Notes under the pieces: model-generated | What the model was told of the DNA's origin: nothing | The model's input: only the letters and a program-made list of their open reading frames with translations | Databases searched by the model: none | NCBI GenBank assembly: GCA_030614785.1 | Contig: JAUWTJ010000022.1 | Coordinates: 1 to 53,495 of the forward strand | Direction: 5' to 3' | Length of the DNA: 53,495 nt | Origin: Alphaproteobacteria bacterium | GTDB taxonomy: Bacteria; Pseudomonadota; Alphaproteobacteria; M2410 | Shown: one piece after another, positions 18,483-26,645 of the stretch | How positions within the stretch are numbered: the stretch's first letter is position 1 | Layout of the letters: each line of letters begins with the position of its first letter | Made by a program: the position numbers and the translations under genes

Positions 18483-19868
18483 TTACCCCGGTAAACTCAC
18501 CACAGCCTTGAGCCCGCCAAGATCGGACTGCCCCAATTCAATATCTCCGCCGTGCGCCCGGGCGACGTCGCGTGCGATGGCGAGGCCGAGACCGGAGCCG
18601 CCGTTGTCCAGGTTGCGGCCTTCGTCGAGGCGGTGGAAGGGGCGGAAGGCCTCTTCGCGGCGATCAGGCGGGATGCCGGGGCCGTTGTCCTCGACGGCGA
18701 TGTTGATGCCGCTGTCATCCCGGGTCGCGGTGACGGTAACCTGCGTGCCGAAATTGCAGGCGTTGTTGACGAGGTTGGTGATGCAGCGCTTGAAGGCTGT
18801 GCGGCGCAGCGGAACTTCGAGGGTGCCGGGCGCGTCGACCTGGATCTCGCGGCCGCGGACAGAGGCGCTTGCTTTTATTTCATTCAGGACATCCGACACG
18901 TTTGTCAGTGCCGTGTCCTCGCTGGCCTGGCCGCGGGCGAAGTCGAGATATTCCTGCAACATGAATTCCATTTCGACAAGATCAGCCTTCATGTCCTCAA
19001 TGTCGGGTGTGTCGCCCAGCATGGCGAGTTGCAATTTCATCCGGGTGATGGGGGTGCGCAGGTCGTGGCTGACACCGGCGAGCATTTCGGTGCGTTGCAT
19101 GACATGGGCATTGACCCGGTCACGCATTTCAATGACGGCCTTTGCGGCGCTGCGTACCTCGCGCGCGCCAGCGGGTTTGAAATCAGGCACGTCGCGGCCC
19201 TTGCCGAAGTTTTCAGCCGCAAGGCCAAGGCGCAAAATGGCGCGAACCTGATTGCGCAGGAACAAAATCGCAATGGTCAGGAAGAGTGCCGTGGCGATGA
19301 CCATCCAGACCAGGAAATTGTGCCAGTTGGTGGCGATGATCTGGCTGCGGCGCAGCTCGACGAACATAACGGCGCCGTCGAGCTGGACCTGGATTTCCAC
19401 TATGGACGGACGTTTCTCAAGGTCAAACCAGAGGGGGCGCCGGATTTGCGCTTCGAGTTGCTGGCTCATGATAGCGGGAATGAACTTAAAGAAGACGGTG
19501 GGCTGATAGGTCGGAATCGTCGCGTCTTGTTCAATTCGTATGGTCAGATTCTTGTGGGTCTCTGCGAGACGAAACAGCTCAGCTTGATCTTTGCCACCAA
19601 ACTTTTCGGTTTCAGCAATGATGAAGGCGATTTCGCCGGCAATCCCCGCCGACAGGCGCTGCGTGACCTGCTGTGAATAGCGCTCCATATAGAGCCATGT
19701 CGATACAATCTGTATCAGGAGGATTGGCGTCACGATGATAAGGACAAAGCGCCCGTAGAGGCTGCGCGGCATCAAAGGCTTCAGCAGGGCCCCGGCGGCG
19801 CGCAGGGTGTGGCCCGGAATGTTGAGCCCCGGCGTCTGGCGTATGAAGGTTTGGATGCGGTGTAACAT
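18483..19868 (-). CDS. Sensor histidine kinase, EnvZ-like (partner of the OmpR-type regulator)
   Basis: 461 residues. TM1 about 39-60, an extracytoplasmic domain of about 125 residues, TM2 about 185-204, HAMP about 205-255, HisKA with His268 in GVSHDLRTPITR, and HATPase with NLVNNA (365-370), DNGPGIP (394-400) and GSGLGLAIA. The EnvZ-type H-box H-D-L-R-T-P and the compact size match kinases that pair with OmpR-family regulators. It begins 17 nt after the regulator stop (19886), so the two form one operon with the MarR gene upstream. Signal unknown. Confidence 0.93.
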   Translation of the reverse strand: MLHRIQTFIRQTPGLNIPGHTLRAAGALLKPLMPRSLYGRFVLIIVTPILLIQIVSTWLYMERYSQQVTQRLSAGIAGEIAFIIAETEKFGGKDQAELFRLAETHKNLTIRIEQDATIPTYQPTVFFKFIPAIMSQQLEAQIRRPLWFDLEKRPSIVEIQVQLDGAVMFVELRRSQIIATNWHNFLVWMVIATALFLTIAILFLRNQVRAILRLGLAAENFGKGRDVPDFKPAGAREVRSAAKAVIEMRDRVNAHVMQRTEMLAGVSHDLRTPITRMKLQLAMLGDTPDIEDMKADLVEMEFMLQEYLDFARGQASEDTALTNVSDVLNEIKASASVRGREIQVDAPGTLEVPLRRTAFKRCITNLVNNACNFGTQVTVTATRDDSGINIAVEDNGPGIPPDRREEAFRPFHRLDEGRNLDNGGSGLGLAIARDVARAHGGDIELGQSDLGGLKAVVSLPG

Positions 19869-19885
19869 ATCTCTTTCTGTGGCAA

Positions 19886-20662
19886 TCAGTCAGGTATCAG
19901 GGTGTAGCCGACACCGCGAATGGTCTGGAGATAGATTGGCATTTTGGGGTCGGTTTCGATCTTGCGCCTGAGCCGGGTGATCTGAACGTCGATGGAGCGT
20001 TCCTGACCAACGCCGGTGCGCTCGCACAGGTCTGCCCGTGAAAAGGTTTCACGCGGATTTTCTGCAAAGAAGCGCATCAAGGTGCCTTCGCCGGTGGTCA
20101 GTTTGACGAGCTTGTCGCCGCGCCACAGCTCGCCGCGATCAAGTGTGTAGCGATTGGGGCCCATGTTAATCTCGGTCCTGATTTCCGGCAGGGGTTTTTG
20201 CGCTCGTCGTAAAATTGATGACAGACGCAGGACAAGTTCGCGGGGCTCAAAGGGCTTTTGAAGATAATCGTCGGCACCTGCCTCAAGTCCCATGATCCGG
20301 TCGGCGGCTTCGCTGCGCGCGGTGAGGAGCAGGATCGGCACCGGGGAAATTTCGCGCAGGCTTTTTGTCAGCGCCAGGCCGTCCTCGCCGGGCATCATGA
20401 TGTCGAGCACCAGGATGTCGAATTCCAGACCGCGCAAATAGTCCCGGGCTGCCGCCGCATCGGCCGCCGCGGTTACCTTGTAGCCGTTTTCAACAAGGAA
20501 TTTTTGCAGCAGCGTTCGAATACGTCTGTCGTCATCAACAACCAGGACATGGGGAGCCTCGTCCTGGTTCTCTGGCCGGTTCTCTGGCCGGTTTTCTGGC
20601 GACTTGTCCAGGGGGGGCGATGAAGGGGTAGAGTGGGCGGGCACTAAATGTTCCTTGTCCAT
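19886..20662 (-). CDS. OmpR-family response regulator (PetR-like)
   Basis: 258 residues from MDKEHLVPAH. The receiver domain (about 37-155) has acidic DDD at 43-45, phospho-acceptor Asp87 (LVLDIMMPGEDG) and LLTARSE; the winged-helix output (about 165-258) has RSIDVQITRLRRKIE and TIRGVGYTL. A Pro/Glu/Asn leader precedes the receiver and contains the short repeat NRPE encoded by 12-bp tandem units. A TTG start at 20674 is possible; ATG at 20662 is preferred. Together with the MarR gene upstream this resembles the petP-petR pair of Rhodobacter, which is why PetR-like is suggested rather than asserted. Confidence 0.92.
   Translation of the reverse strand: MDKEHLVPAHSTPSSPPLDKSPENRPENRPENQDEAPHVLVVDDDRRIRTLLQKFLVENGYKVTAAADAAAARDYLRGLEFDILVLDIMMPGEDGLALTKSLREISPVPILLLTARSEAADRIMGLEAGADDYLQKPFEPRELVLRLSSILRRAQKPLPEIRTEINMGPNRYTLDRGELWRGDKLVKLTTGEGTLMRFFAENPRETFSRADLCERTGVGQERSIDVQITRLRRKIETDPKMPIYLQTIRGVGYTLIPD
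20566..20601. repeat. 12-bp tandem repeat, three units, inside the response regulator gene
   Basis: Units at 20566-20577 and 20578-20589 are identical (GGTTCTCTGGCC); the unit at 20590-20601 differs at two positions. On the coding strand it gives the repeated residues Pro-Glu-Asn-Arg in the linker ahead of the receiver. Length changes would stay in frame. Confidence 0.85.
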
Positions 20663-20695
20663 GTCAGGTCCCAACGGATCTGATTTGGTAGCAGC

Positions 20696-21229
20696 CTACC
20701 TCTTTTTGATGGTCTTTAAAATCTCTTCGCGTTCCGAGGTGTTGATGAGGCCCTCGAGGATCTTCCGATAGCCCTTGATGGCGTCAGGCCCGGCCAAACG
20801 GTAGGCGTCGCTGACCCGCTTGCGTTGCAGGTCCGAGAGGCTCTGTTCGAGTTCGCGGCCCTTGTCAGTCAGGCTGAGCAGCCGCTGACGCCGATCCAGA
20901 GAGCCGCTGGACTGCAAGATGAAGCCTTGTTCAACAAGCTGCTTCAGAACCCTGCCGAGGCTCTGTTTGGTGATCCGCAGGATGGCAAGGAGTTCACTGA
21001 CCGTCATGCCCGGATTGCGTCCGACAAAGTGGACGACACGGTGATGCGCCCGGCCAAAGCCGTATTCTTTTAACATTTCGTCGGGATCTGATATGAAGTC
21101 GCGATAGGCATAAAACAACAGTTCGATTCCCTCGCGAATTTCTTCGTCAGAAAGATCATCGGGGCTCTTGTCAGATCCGTCCAATTCGGGGCGGACAGGC
21201 AGGCGATCTGGATTTTTTATGTCAGACAT
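20696..21229 (-). CDS. MarR family transcriptional regulator (PetP-like)
   Basis: 177 residues. The winged-helix core is visible: HHRVVHFVGRNPGMTVSELL, the recognition-helix region ITKQSLGRVLKQLVEQGFI and the wing LDRRQRLLSLTDKGRELE. MarR proteins are dimeric and usually repress themselves and neighbours, often in response to small ligands. A 21-bp inverted repeat at 21218-21238 covers its start codon and is the obvious candidate autoregulatory operator. It is upstream of the OmpR-type regulator (33 nt) and the kinase, and divergent from ilvE. The spacing suggests a three-gene regulatory operon. Confidence 0.93.
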   Translation of the reverse strand: MSDIKNPDRLPVRPELDGSDKSPDDLSDEEIREGIELLFYAYRDFISDPDEMLKEYGFGRAHHRVVHFVGRNPGMTVSELLAILRITKQSLGRVLKQLVEQGFILQSSGSLDRRQRLLSLTDKGRELEQSLSDLQRKRVSDAYRLAGPDAIKGYRKILEGLINTSEREEILKTIKKR

Positions 21230-21238
21230 GTTGACATA
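21218..21238. promoter_or_regulatory. Candidate MarR operator overlapping its own start codon
   Basis: TATGTCA (21218-21224), 7-nt spacer, TGACATA (21232-21238) is a perfect 7-bp inverted repeat. It spans the MarR start codon at 21227-21229. Symmetric sites of about 20 bp close to the start are typical for MarR autoregulation; which protein binds is inferred. Confidence 0.5.
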
Positions 21239-21434
21239 TAATGCTCATAATGTTACGAAATGCAAGCTATATGAGAAAGAAAATTACGACAGATCCACTT
21301 TTTCTCGCAGAACTCGACATTTTGATGCCAGGCAGTCTGAACGGGGTCTGATGTCGGCCTTCTGAAGGTCGGAAACCGGTGACAGGACTGACAATGGCGA
21401 CAATAGTGGCCATGATAATAGCAAGGTTTGGAAG

Positions 21435-22307
21435 ATGAGCACACAGCCTTTTGATGATCGCCCCGGATTTATCTGGATGAATGGTGAGATGGTCCCCTGG
21501 AAAGAGGCGACCCTTCACGTCCTTAGCCACGCGCTGCACTACGCCAGCTCGGTCTTTGAGGGGCAGCGGGCCTATAGCGGGACGGTGTTCAGGCTGCAGG
21601 AGCATACCGAACGGCTGCACTTTTCGGCGGGTCAGCTCGGCTTTGAAATCCCTTATTCGGTGGAAGAGATCAATCAAGCCTGCCGTGATATTCTGGAGAA
21701 ACAGGGCCTCGTTGACGCCTATATGCGTCCCGTCGCATGGCGTGGGTCGGAGATGATGGGCGTCTCGGCGCAGACCTCAAAAATCAATCTGGCCATCGCA
21801 GTCTGGGAATGGCCGAGTTATTTTGCGCCCGAAGAACGGCTCAAGGGCATCAGGCTGAATATTTCGAAGTGGAAACGCCCTTCGCCTGAGACGATCCCGT
21901 GCAAGGCGAAGGCGGCCGGACTCTATATGATTTGTACGCTGTCGAAGCATGATGCGGAGCGCCAGGGGTATGCGGACTCGCTGATGATGGATTATCGCGG
22001 CCGCATCGCCGAGGCCACTGGCGCGAATGTATTCTTTCGCCGCGGCGACGAGCTGCACACACCGACACCGGACTGTTTCCTCGACGGGATTACCCGGCAG
22101 ACGGTGATCGGACTGGCAAAAGCGCGGGGCGTCGAGATTATTGAACGTGCGATCATGCCTGATGAGATGGAAGGCTTCGAGGAGTGCTTCATTACCGGCA
22201 CGGCAGCTGAAGTCACGCCGGTCTCGGAGATCGGAGCTTACCGGTTTACGCCAGGTGAGCTCTCCATGAACCTGATGGAAGATTATACCAGGCTGGTAAA
22301 CAGCTAA
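21435..22307 (+). CDS. ilvE: Branched-chain amino acid aminotransferase
   Basis: 290 residues, class IV PLP aminotransferase that performs the last step of Val, Leu and Ile synthesis with glutamate as donor. The start is typical (FIWMNGEMVPW, then HYASSVFEGQRAY). The PLP lysine is in PCKAKAAGLY (Lys159 by comparison with E. coli IlvE), and EATGANVFF and ITRQTVIGLA are conserved. The gene is divergent from the MarR regulator, with a 205-nt gap that carries the 21-bp inverted repeat near the MarR end, so co-regulation is possible. Confidence 0.95.
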   Translation: MSTQPFDDRPGFIWMNGEMVPWKEATLHVLSHALHYASSVFEGQRAYSGTVFRLQEHTERLHFSAGQLGFEIPYSVEEINQACRDILEKQGLVDAYMRPVAWRGSEMMGVSAQTSKINLAIAVWEWPSYFAPEERLKGIRLNISKWKRPSPETIPCKAKAAGLYMICTLSKHDAERQGYADSLMMDYRGRIAEATGANVFFRRGDELHTPTPDCFLDGITRQTVIGLAKARGVEIIERAIMPDEMEGFEECFITGTAAEVTPVSEIGAYRFTPGELSMNLMEDYTRLVNS

Positions 22308-22442
22308 GGGTTTTCCTGGTTTGAATGGTGTGATAGCGTTGTCTTGCTTTGGCGAAGCTGATGACCCTGCCTGTTGGCGGGTCGAAAACTAAATGCTCCT
22401 GCGTAGTACGGGTTTGTGCTGCAGCGATCAATGGGAGCCTTT

Positions 22443-23144
22443 ATGAAACAACCATCAAAAACATCCGCAGTCTCGCAAAAGATACTCGATAGCCGGTCTG
22501 CCTATGATCAGTGGGCTCAAAGTTATGACACGCACCCGAATCCAACTGTTGCCATGGCCCGGATTGCACTCGCAAGGGATCTGCAACATGTGGAAGGGTT
22601 GAGTGTTTTTGAGTTCGGATGTGGCACGGGTGAGAACCCCTACAATTTGGGATGCAGAGGAGCAGCCTCACTTGTTGGCGCGGATGTATCTGCAGGGATG
22701 CTGGGCAGAGCGCGCGGCAAGCTGGATGGAATGGATGCGCATTTGCACCATATCAATGATATGGAAACATCATTTTTGATGAATGAAACATTCGATCTAA
22801 TAATGGCGATCCTTGTTCTTGAGCATGTAGAAAATATTGATCGCTTCTTCCAACTTGCTTCACATCGCGTTGCCGAGGGGGGATTAATTTATGTTTCGGA
22901 ACTCCATCCCGTTCAGTCATCCATGGGCATCAGAGCACATTTTCAGGATGAGGAAGGCATTGAAATTTCGACACATAGTTTCCACAGGACGGAGAATGAA
23001 TTCATCGCATCTGCTGAACGCTCTGGACTAAGACCTGACTTCATTAGAAGCTGGACGCCTGATGAGGAAGTTATTGCAGCTGAGCCTAAAACGTTGAAAT
23101 ACAAGGATCAGCAATTGTTGCTAACAATGTGTTTTGTGAAATGA
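22443..23144 (+). CDS. Class I SAM-dependent methyltransferase
   Basis: 233 residues from ATG at 22443, preceded by GGGAG at 22433-22437; an in-frame upstream start at 22416 lacks such a site. The SAM motif FEFGCGTGENPYNLG is clear, followed by GADVSAGMLGRAR (motif II acidic Asp) and FDLIMAILVLEHVENI. The substrate cannot be inferred; the layout fits small-molecule methyltransferases of the UbiE/COQ5 type. The base composition is visibly more AT-rich than ilvE and the GST gene around it, which may mean acquisition. It converges with the GST gene with a gap of only 24 nt. Confidence 0.85.
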   Translation: MKQPSKTSAVSQKILDSRSAYDQWAQSYDTHPNPTVAMARIALARDLQHVEGLSVFEFGCGTGENPYNLGCRGAASLVGADVSAGMLGRARGKLDGMDAHLHHINDMETSFLMNETFDLIMAILVLEHVENIDRFFQLASHRVAEGGLIYVSELHPVQSSMGIRAHFQDEEGIEISTHSFHRTENEFIASAERSGLRPDFIRSWTPDEEVIAAEPKTLKYKDQQLLLTMCFVK

Positions 23145-23168
23145 GGATGTGAAACAATCCAGATTAGT

Positions 23169-23774
23169 CTACTGTTGCGCCGTCGGAAAGTCGCTCGGTG
23201 TCTGTCTGAAGGCGGGTCTGTCCGCGCAGTCCCGGGCGTACCGGATGAGCCTGTCGTGGCCCTCGAGCAATCCCTGATCAAAGAACCACATCATTTGTGA
23301 GCCGATGAGGCAGTCGGCGGCGGTGAACTGCTGACCAAAAAGCCAGGATCTGCCGGAGTTATCGATGAGGCTGGTCTCAAGGACGGTGATGACCTCATCG
23401 AAGCGGGCGCGGGCAGCATCCTTTTGCTGGTCCGTCGCGGTGAAGAGGGCGACGGCGGCCGGTTCGAGGGTGGCCACACCATAGATCATGAACTGGTAAA
23501 ACCCCGCGCGCTGCGGCCCGCCGGGGGGCGGTGCGAGGTTTCGGGCGCGAAAGCGGTCCACCAGATGCATCATGATGGCGGCGCGCTCGATGATAATGTT
23601 GCCTTCGTCCTCGAGAGCGGGCAACTGGCCGAGCGGATGAATGGTTTTGTAGAAGTCCGACTTGTGTTCATCGTTTTCGAAGTCGACAACCACGACGTCG
23701 TAATCAGCCATCAGTTCATCAAGCAGCCAGCGGACGCATTCGGCGCGGGTATGGGGCGCATAGAAAAGCTTCAT
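23169..23774 (-). CDS. Glutathione S-transferase family protein
   Basis: 201 residues. The thioredoxin-like N-terminal domain (MKLFYAPHTRAECVRWLLDEL, in two segments) contains the usual LPALEDEG turn with the cis-Pro; the all-helical C-terminal domain contains WLFGQQFTAADCLIGSQM, the N-capping region of the GST core. A Tyr, Ser or Cys catalytic residue cannot be assigned with confidence; Ser or Thr near residues 8-10 is the likely position. It overlaps the ABC-F gene by ATGA, so the two are coupled. Confidence 0.88.
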   Translation of the reverse strand: MKLFYAPHTRAECVRWLLDELMADYDVVVVDFENDEHKSDFYKTIHPLGQLPALEDEGNIIIERAAIMMHLVDRFRARNLAPPPGGPQRAGFYQFMIYGVATLEPAAVALFTATDQQKDAARARFDEVITVLETSLIDNSGRSWLFGQQFTAADCLIGSQMMWFFDQGLLEGHDRLIRYARDCADRPAFRQTPSDFPTAQQ

Positions 23775-25705
23775 CAGTCTACCTCAGCGGTTCGGTCTGA
23801 TTTGGCACGGTTCGCCCCTTCCTGGCTCAGGGCGGCGCGGGCTTCTTCATACTCTTCCGTCGCGTCGAGCCATTCTTCCTCGATCTCCTCGATCAGGGCG
23901 ACAACCTGCGACCGCTTCCTGGCAAACAGTCCCGCCTTTTGTGGGTTGCTCTGGTAAAATCCCGGGAGGGCGAGGGCGCGTTCAAGTTTCTCAAGGTCGC
24001 TCTGCCTGGCATTCAGGGTTTTCTCAAGCTCCTTGATGGACTTCTTCAGTGGCTCAATGGACTTGCGCCGCTCGGCGGCATCGCGCCTTGTGTCCTGGCG
24101 GGTTGGTGTCTCGGAAACGGATTTGGCCTCGCCCCTGGGGCGCCGGCCAAGCAGGAGGTCCTGATAATCATCAAGGTCACCTTCATAGGGTTTTACGGTC
24201 CCGTCGGCCACCAACCACAATCGATCCGCAGACGTCTCAATGAGATGTCGATCATGGGAAATTAGAATAACGCAGCCTTCGAATTCATTGAGGGCATGAA
24301 CCAGCGCTTCGCGGCTATCCACGTCGAGGTGATTGGTCGGCTCATCGAGGAGCAGAATGTGGGGGCCATGGTAGGTGGCAACGGCGAGCAGAAGCCGCGC
24401 TTTTTCACCGCCTGAGAGAACCTTGATTTGGGTGTCTGCCTTCTCATAACCAAAGCCATAGGAGCCAAGCCGGGCGCGGATTTGCGCGATTGTGGCCTCG
24501 GGTCCCATGAGCGTGCGGAACGTATCGAAGGGCGTTTCCTCGGCGTTCAGCTCGTCAAGCTGGTGCTGGGCGAAATAGGCGATCTTGAGTTTTTTGTGGC
24601 GATAGAGATTGCCGGCCATGGTCTCAAGGCGTCCGGCGAGCACTTTGGCAAAGGTCGACTTGCCGTTACCATTGGCGCCCAGAAGCGCGATCCGATCCTC
24701 AAGATCAATACGCAGATCCAGGTCCTTGAGAATGGGTTTGCCGGGTTCATATCCGGCCGACACGTCCTCGAGGCGGATGATGGGGGAGCGCATCGGCTCG
24801 GGATTGGGAAACCGAAACCCCAAGGTATGGTTCTCGGCCATGGAGGCGATGGGTTGCATTTTTTCCAGCATCTTGACACGTGACTGGGCCTGCTTTGCCT
24901 TGGAGGCCTTGTAACGGAAGCGCTCGACAAAGCTTTCCAGGTGTTTGCGGTGCAAATCCTGTTTTTTCTTCATGGCGAGTTGCAGCTCGAGTTGTTCGCG
25001 GCGGGTGCGCTCGAAGCGATCATAACCACCGGCGTATATCGAAAGACGGTGCTCGTTGAGATGCAAAATGTGACTGACGGCCTTGTTGAGAAGGTCGCGG
25101 TCATGACTTACCAGAAGAACCGTATGCGGATAGGTCTTAAGATAATTTTCAAGCCAGATCGTGCCTTCCAGATCGAGATAGTTGGTCGGCTCATCAAGCA
25201 GCAGGAGATCGGGCTCGGCAAATAGCACAGCAGCAAGCGCCACGCGCATGCGCCAGCCGCCGGAAAACTCCGAACAGGGGCGTTGCTGTTCTACAGCGCT
25301 GAACCCGAGCCCGGAGAGAATTGCCCCGGCACGCGCTTCTGCGGAATGGGCCCCGATGTCGGTGAGGCGAAGCTGGATTTCGGCAATCCGGTTTGGATCT
25401 TCAGCGGTCTCGGCCTCTTGGAGAAGCTGCGCGCGCTCCTTGTCGGCGGCGAGCACGGTATCAAGGAGGCTCGTTGCGCCGGCCGGGGCTTCCTGGGCAA
25501 CAGAGCCGATTTTGCGTCTGCTGGGGATTTTGATCGTGCCATCGTCGGGCATGATCTCGCCGAGGATCAGGCGCAGAAGAGTGGACTTGCCGGTACCATT
25601 GCGCCCGACAAAGCCGACTTTATGGCCAGCCGGGATGGCAACCGTGGCGTTTTCAATGAGCGGGCGCCCGTCAATGAGATATGTGAGATTATTAATATGT
25701 AACAT
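23774..25705 (-). CDS. ABC-F family ATPase (Uup/YheS-like)
   Basis: 643 residues with two ATPase domains and no membrane segment. Walker A motifs are GRNGTGKST (about 34-42) and GANGNGKST in the second half; signatures are FSGGWRMRVALA and LSGGEKARLLLA; Walker B/D-loop motifs are LLLDEPTNYLDLEG and LLLDEPTNHLDVDS. A basic coiled-coil linker separates the domains and a C-terminal helical extension (about 530-640) resembles the Uup/YheS tail. ABC-F proteins act on ribosomes or tRNA; the exact subfamily is not decided here. It is translated together with the GST downstream. Confidence 0.92.
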   Translation of the reverse strand: MLHINNLTYLIDGRPLIENATVAIPAGHKVGFVGRNGTGKSTLLRLILGEIMPDDGTIKIPSRRKIGSVAQEAPAGATSLLDTVLAADKERAQLLQEAETAEDPNRIAEIQLRLTDIGAHSAEARAGAILSGLGFSAVEQQRPCSEFSGGWRMRVALAAVLFAEPDLLLLDEPTNYLDLEGTIWLENYLKTYPHTVLLVSHDRDLLNKAVSHILHLNEHRLSIYAGGYDRFERTRREQLELQLAMKKKQDLHRKHLESFVERFRYKASKAKQAQSRVKMLEKMQPIASMAENHTLGFRFPNPEPMRSPIIRLEDVSAGYEPGKPILKDLDLRIDLEDRIALLGANGNGKSTFAKVLAGRLETMAGNLYRHKKLKIAYFAQHQLDELNAEETPFDTFRTLMGPEATIAQIRARLGSYGFGYEKADTQIKVLSGGEKARLLLAVATYHGPHILLLDEPTNHLDVDSREALVHALNEFEGCVILISHDRHLIETSADRLWLVADGTVKPYEGDLDDYQDLLLGRRPRGEAKSVSETPTRQDTRRDAAERRKSIEPLKKSIKELEKTLNARQSDLEKLERALALPGFYQSNPQKAGLFARKRSQVVALIEEIEEEWLDATEEYEEARAALSQEGANRAKSDRTAEVD

Positions 25706-25821
25706 GGCTCGGATCCCCTAATCCCTGGATTAGTGGACTTCTCCTCGGTTCTGGTTGTCAGGCATTTTATCACAAAACCGGTTCGCGCTTGTGTGAATGC
25801 TCTCGGGACCCATAACACGGG

Positions 25822-25850
25822 TTGCCCGCTTGCCAAAGCCCGGTTATAAA
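25822..25850 (+). promoter_or_regulatory. Likely sigma70-type promoter of ndk
   Basis: TTGCCC (25822-25827), 17-nt spacer, TATAAA (25845-25850). This would start transcription near 25857 and leave a 5' untranslated region of about 36 nt before the ndk ATG. GAGGAA lies about 7 nt ahead of that ATG. Confidence 0.5.
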
Positions 25851-25893
25851 CCGCCGAAAATTATATTCTGATCCACATTGAGGAAATTCCGGC

Positions 25894-26316
25894 ATGGCCA
25901 TTCAACGTACGTTTTCGATCATCAAACCAGACGCAACAGCCCGCAACCAAACTGGTGTTATCGCCGCCAAGCTGGAAGAAGCCGGTCTGCGTATCATCGC
26001 ATCAAAGCGCATCCGGATGAGCCGGGAACAGGCTGAAGGCTTCTATGGCGTCCACAAGGAACGCCCGTTCTTTGGGGATCTTGTCGCTTTCATGACCTCG
26101 GGACCAGTTGTTGTTCAGGTTCTGGAGGGCGAGGACGCCGTCGCAAAGAACCGCGAAGTGATGGGTGCGACCAACCCGACTGAAGCTGCAGAAGGCACGA
26201 TCCGCAAGCTTTTTGCCGAAAACATCGAGCGTAACTCGGTGCACGGGTCAGACGCGCCCGAGACCGCAGCTGAAGAAATCAAGTTCTTCTTCACCGATGC
26301 CGAGCTTGTTGGTTAA
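25894..26316 (+). CDS. ndk: Nucleoside diphosphate kinase
   Basis: 140 residues, full length. Ndk moves the gamma phosphate from ATP to other nucleoside diphosphates. The phospho-histidine is His117 in NSVHGSD; other family positions visible are the N-terminal [26 protein letters not shown] and [14 protein letters not shown]. It stands alone, with its own promoter-like sequence and a strong terminator. Confidence 0.98.
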   Translation: MAIQRTFSIIKPDATARNQTGVIAAKLEEAGLRIIASKRIRMSREQAEGFYGVHKERPFFGDLVAFMTSGPVVVQVLEGEDAVAKNREVMGATNPTEAAEGTIRKLFAENIERNSVHGSDAPETAAEEIKFFFTDAELVG

Positions 26317-26339
26317 TCCAGCAGACAGAGAATTGAAAA

Positions 26340-26369
26340 GGTCGGGCGGCGAGTGCCCGGCCTTTTTTT
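26340..26369 (+). terminator. Intrinsic terminator of ndk
   Basis: GGTCGGGC (26340-26347), 7-nt loop, GCCCGGCC (26355-26362), then seven T (26363-26369). An 8-bp stem with one G-U pair and a T-run, 24 nt after the ndk stop. Confidence 0.88.
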
Positions 26370-26393
26370 GTGGGCGGTCTTACGGACCCTTTG

Positions 26394-26575
26394 AGTCCCT
26401 CTCCCCGGGAGAGGGGGGGACCCATTGCAAGGCAATGGGAGGGTGAGGGACCAGGCTTCCATCACATTCAGTTCGTTGCCACCATCGCCCCTCATCCGTC
26501 ATGGCTGCGCCTGTTACCGACAGGGTGCGGTAAGCGCACCCGAGAGGAGGCCACCTTCTCCCGGGGGGAGAAGGA
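26394..26575. repeat. Mosaic palindromic element, copy A (with extra hairpins in the right arm)
   Basis: Shares with copies at 44933 and 48459 the outer inverted arms AGTCC(C/T)TCTCCC...GGGAGA(A/G)GG and the inner GTGAGGG...CCCTCA(T/C)CCG blocks. Its left hairpin is CCCATTGC-AAG-GCAATGGG (26421-26439). The right arm is longer than in the other copies: after GGC-TGC-GCC it carries about 37 additional nt with CCTGT...ACAGG and GGGTGC...GCACCC hairpins before CCACCTTCTCCC. It lies between the convergent 3' ends of ndk and the gene at 26646. Confidence 0.85.
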
Positions 26576-26590
26576 TTAGAGTTCATTTGT

Positions 26591-26630
26591 CATCAAATAG
26601 TCATCGGAGCGAGCAGGTTTGCGAAGTGCG
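26591..26630. repeat. Left copy of an imperfect direct repeat flanking 26646-27185
   Basis: Blocks CATCAAATA, CGAGCAGGT and CGAAGTG occur in the same order and nearly the same spacing at 27245-27285. The unit is about 40 nt, imperfect, with a one-base spacing difference. Confidence 0.5.
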
Positions 26631-26645
26631 TTAGCGGCGAAACAA

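Noticed and set aside
18552-19676. 374-residue plus-strand open frame opposite the histidine kinase
   Set aside because: It is the antisense shadow of a kinase gene with intact motifs; high GC makes long stop-free antisense frames common.
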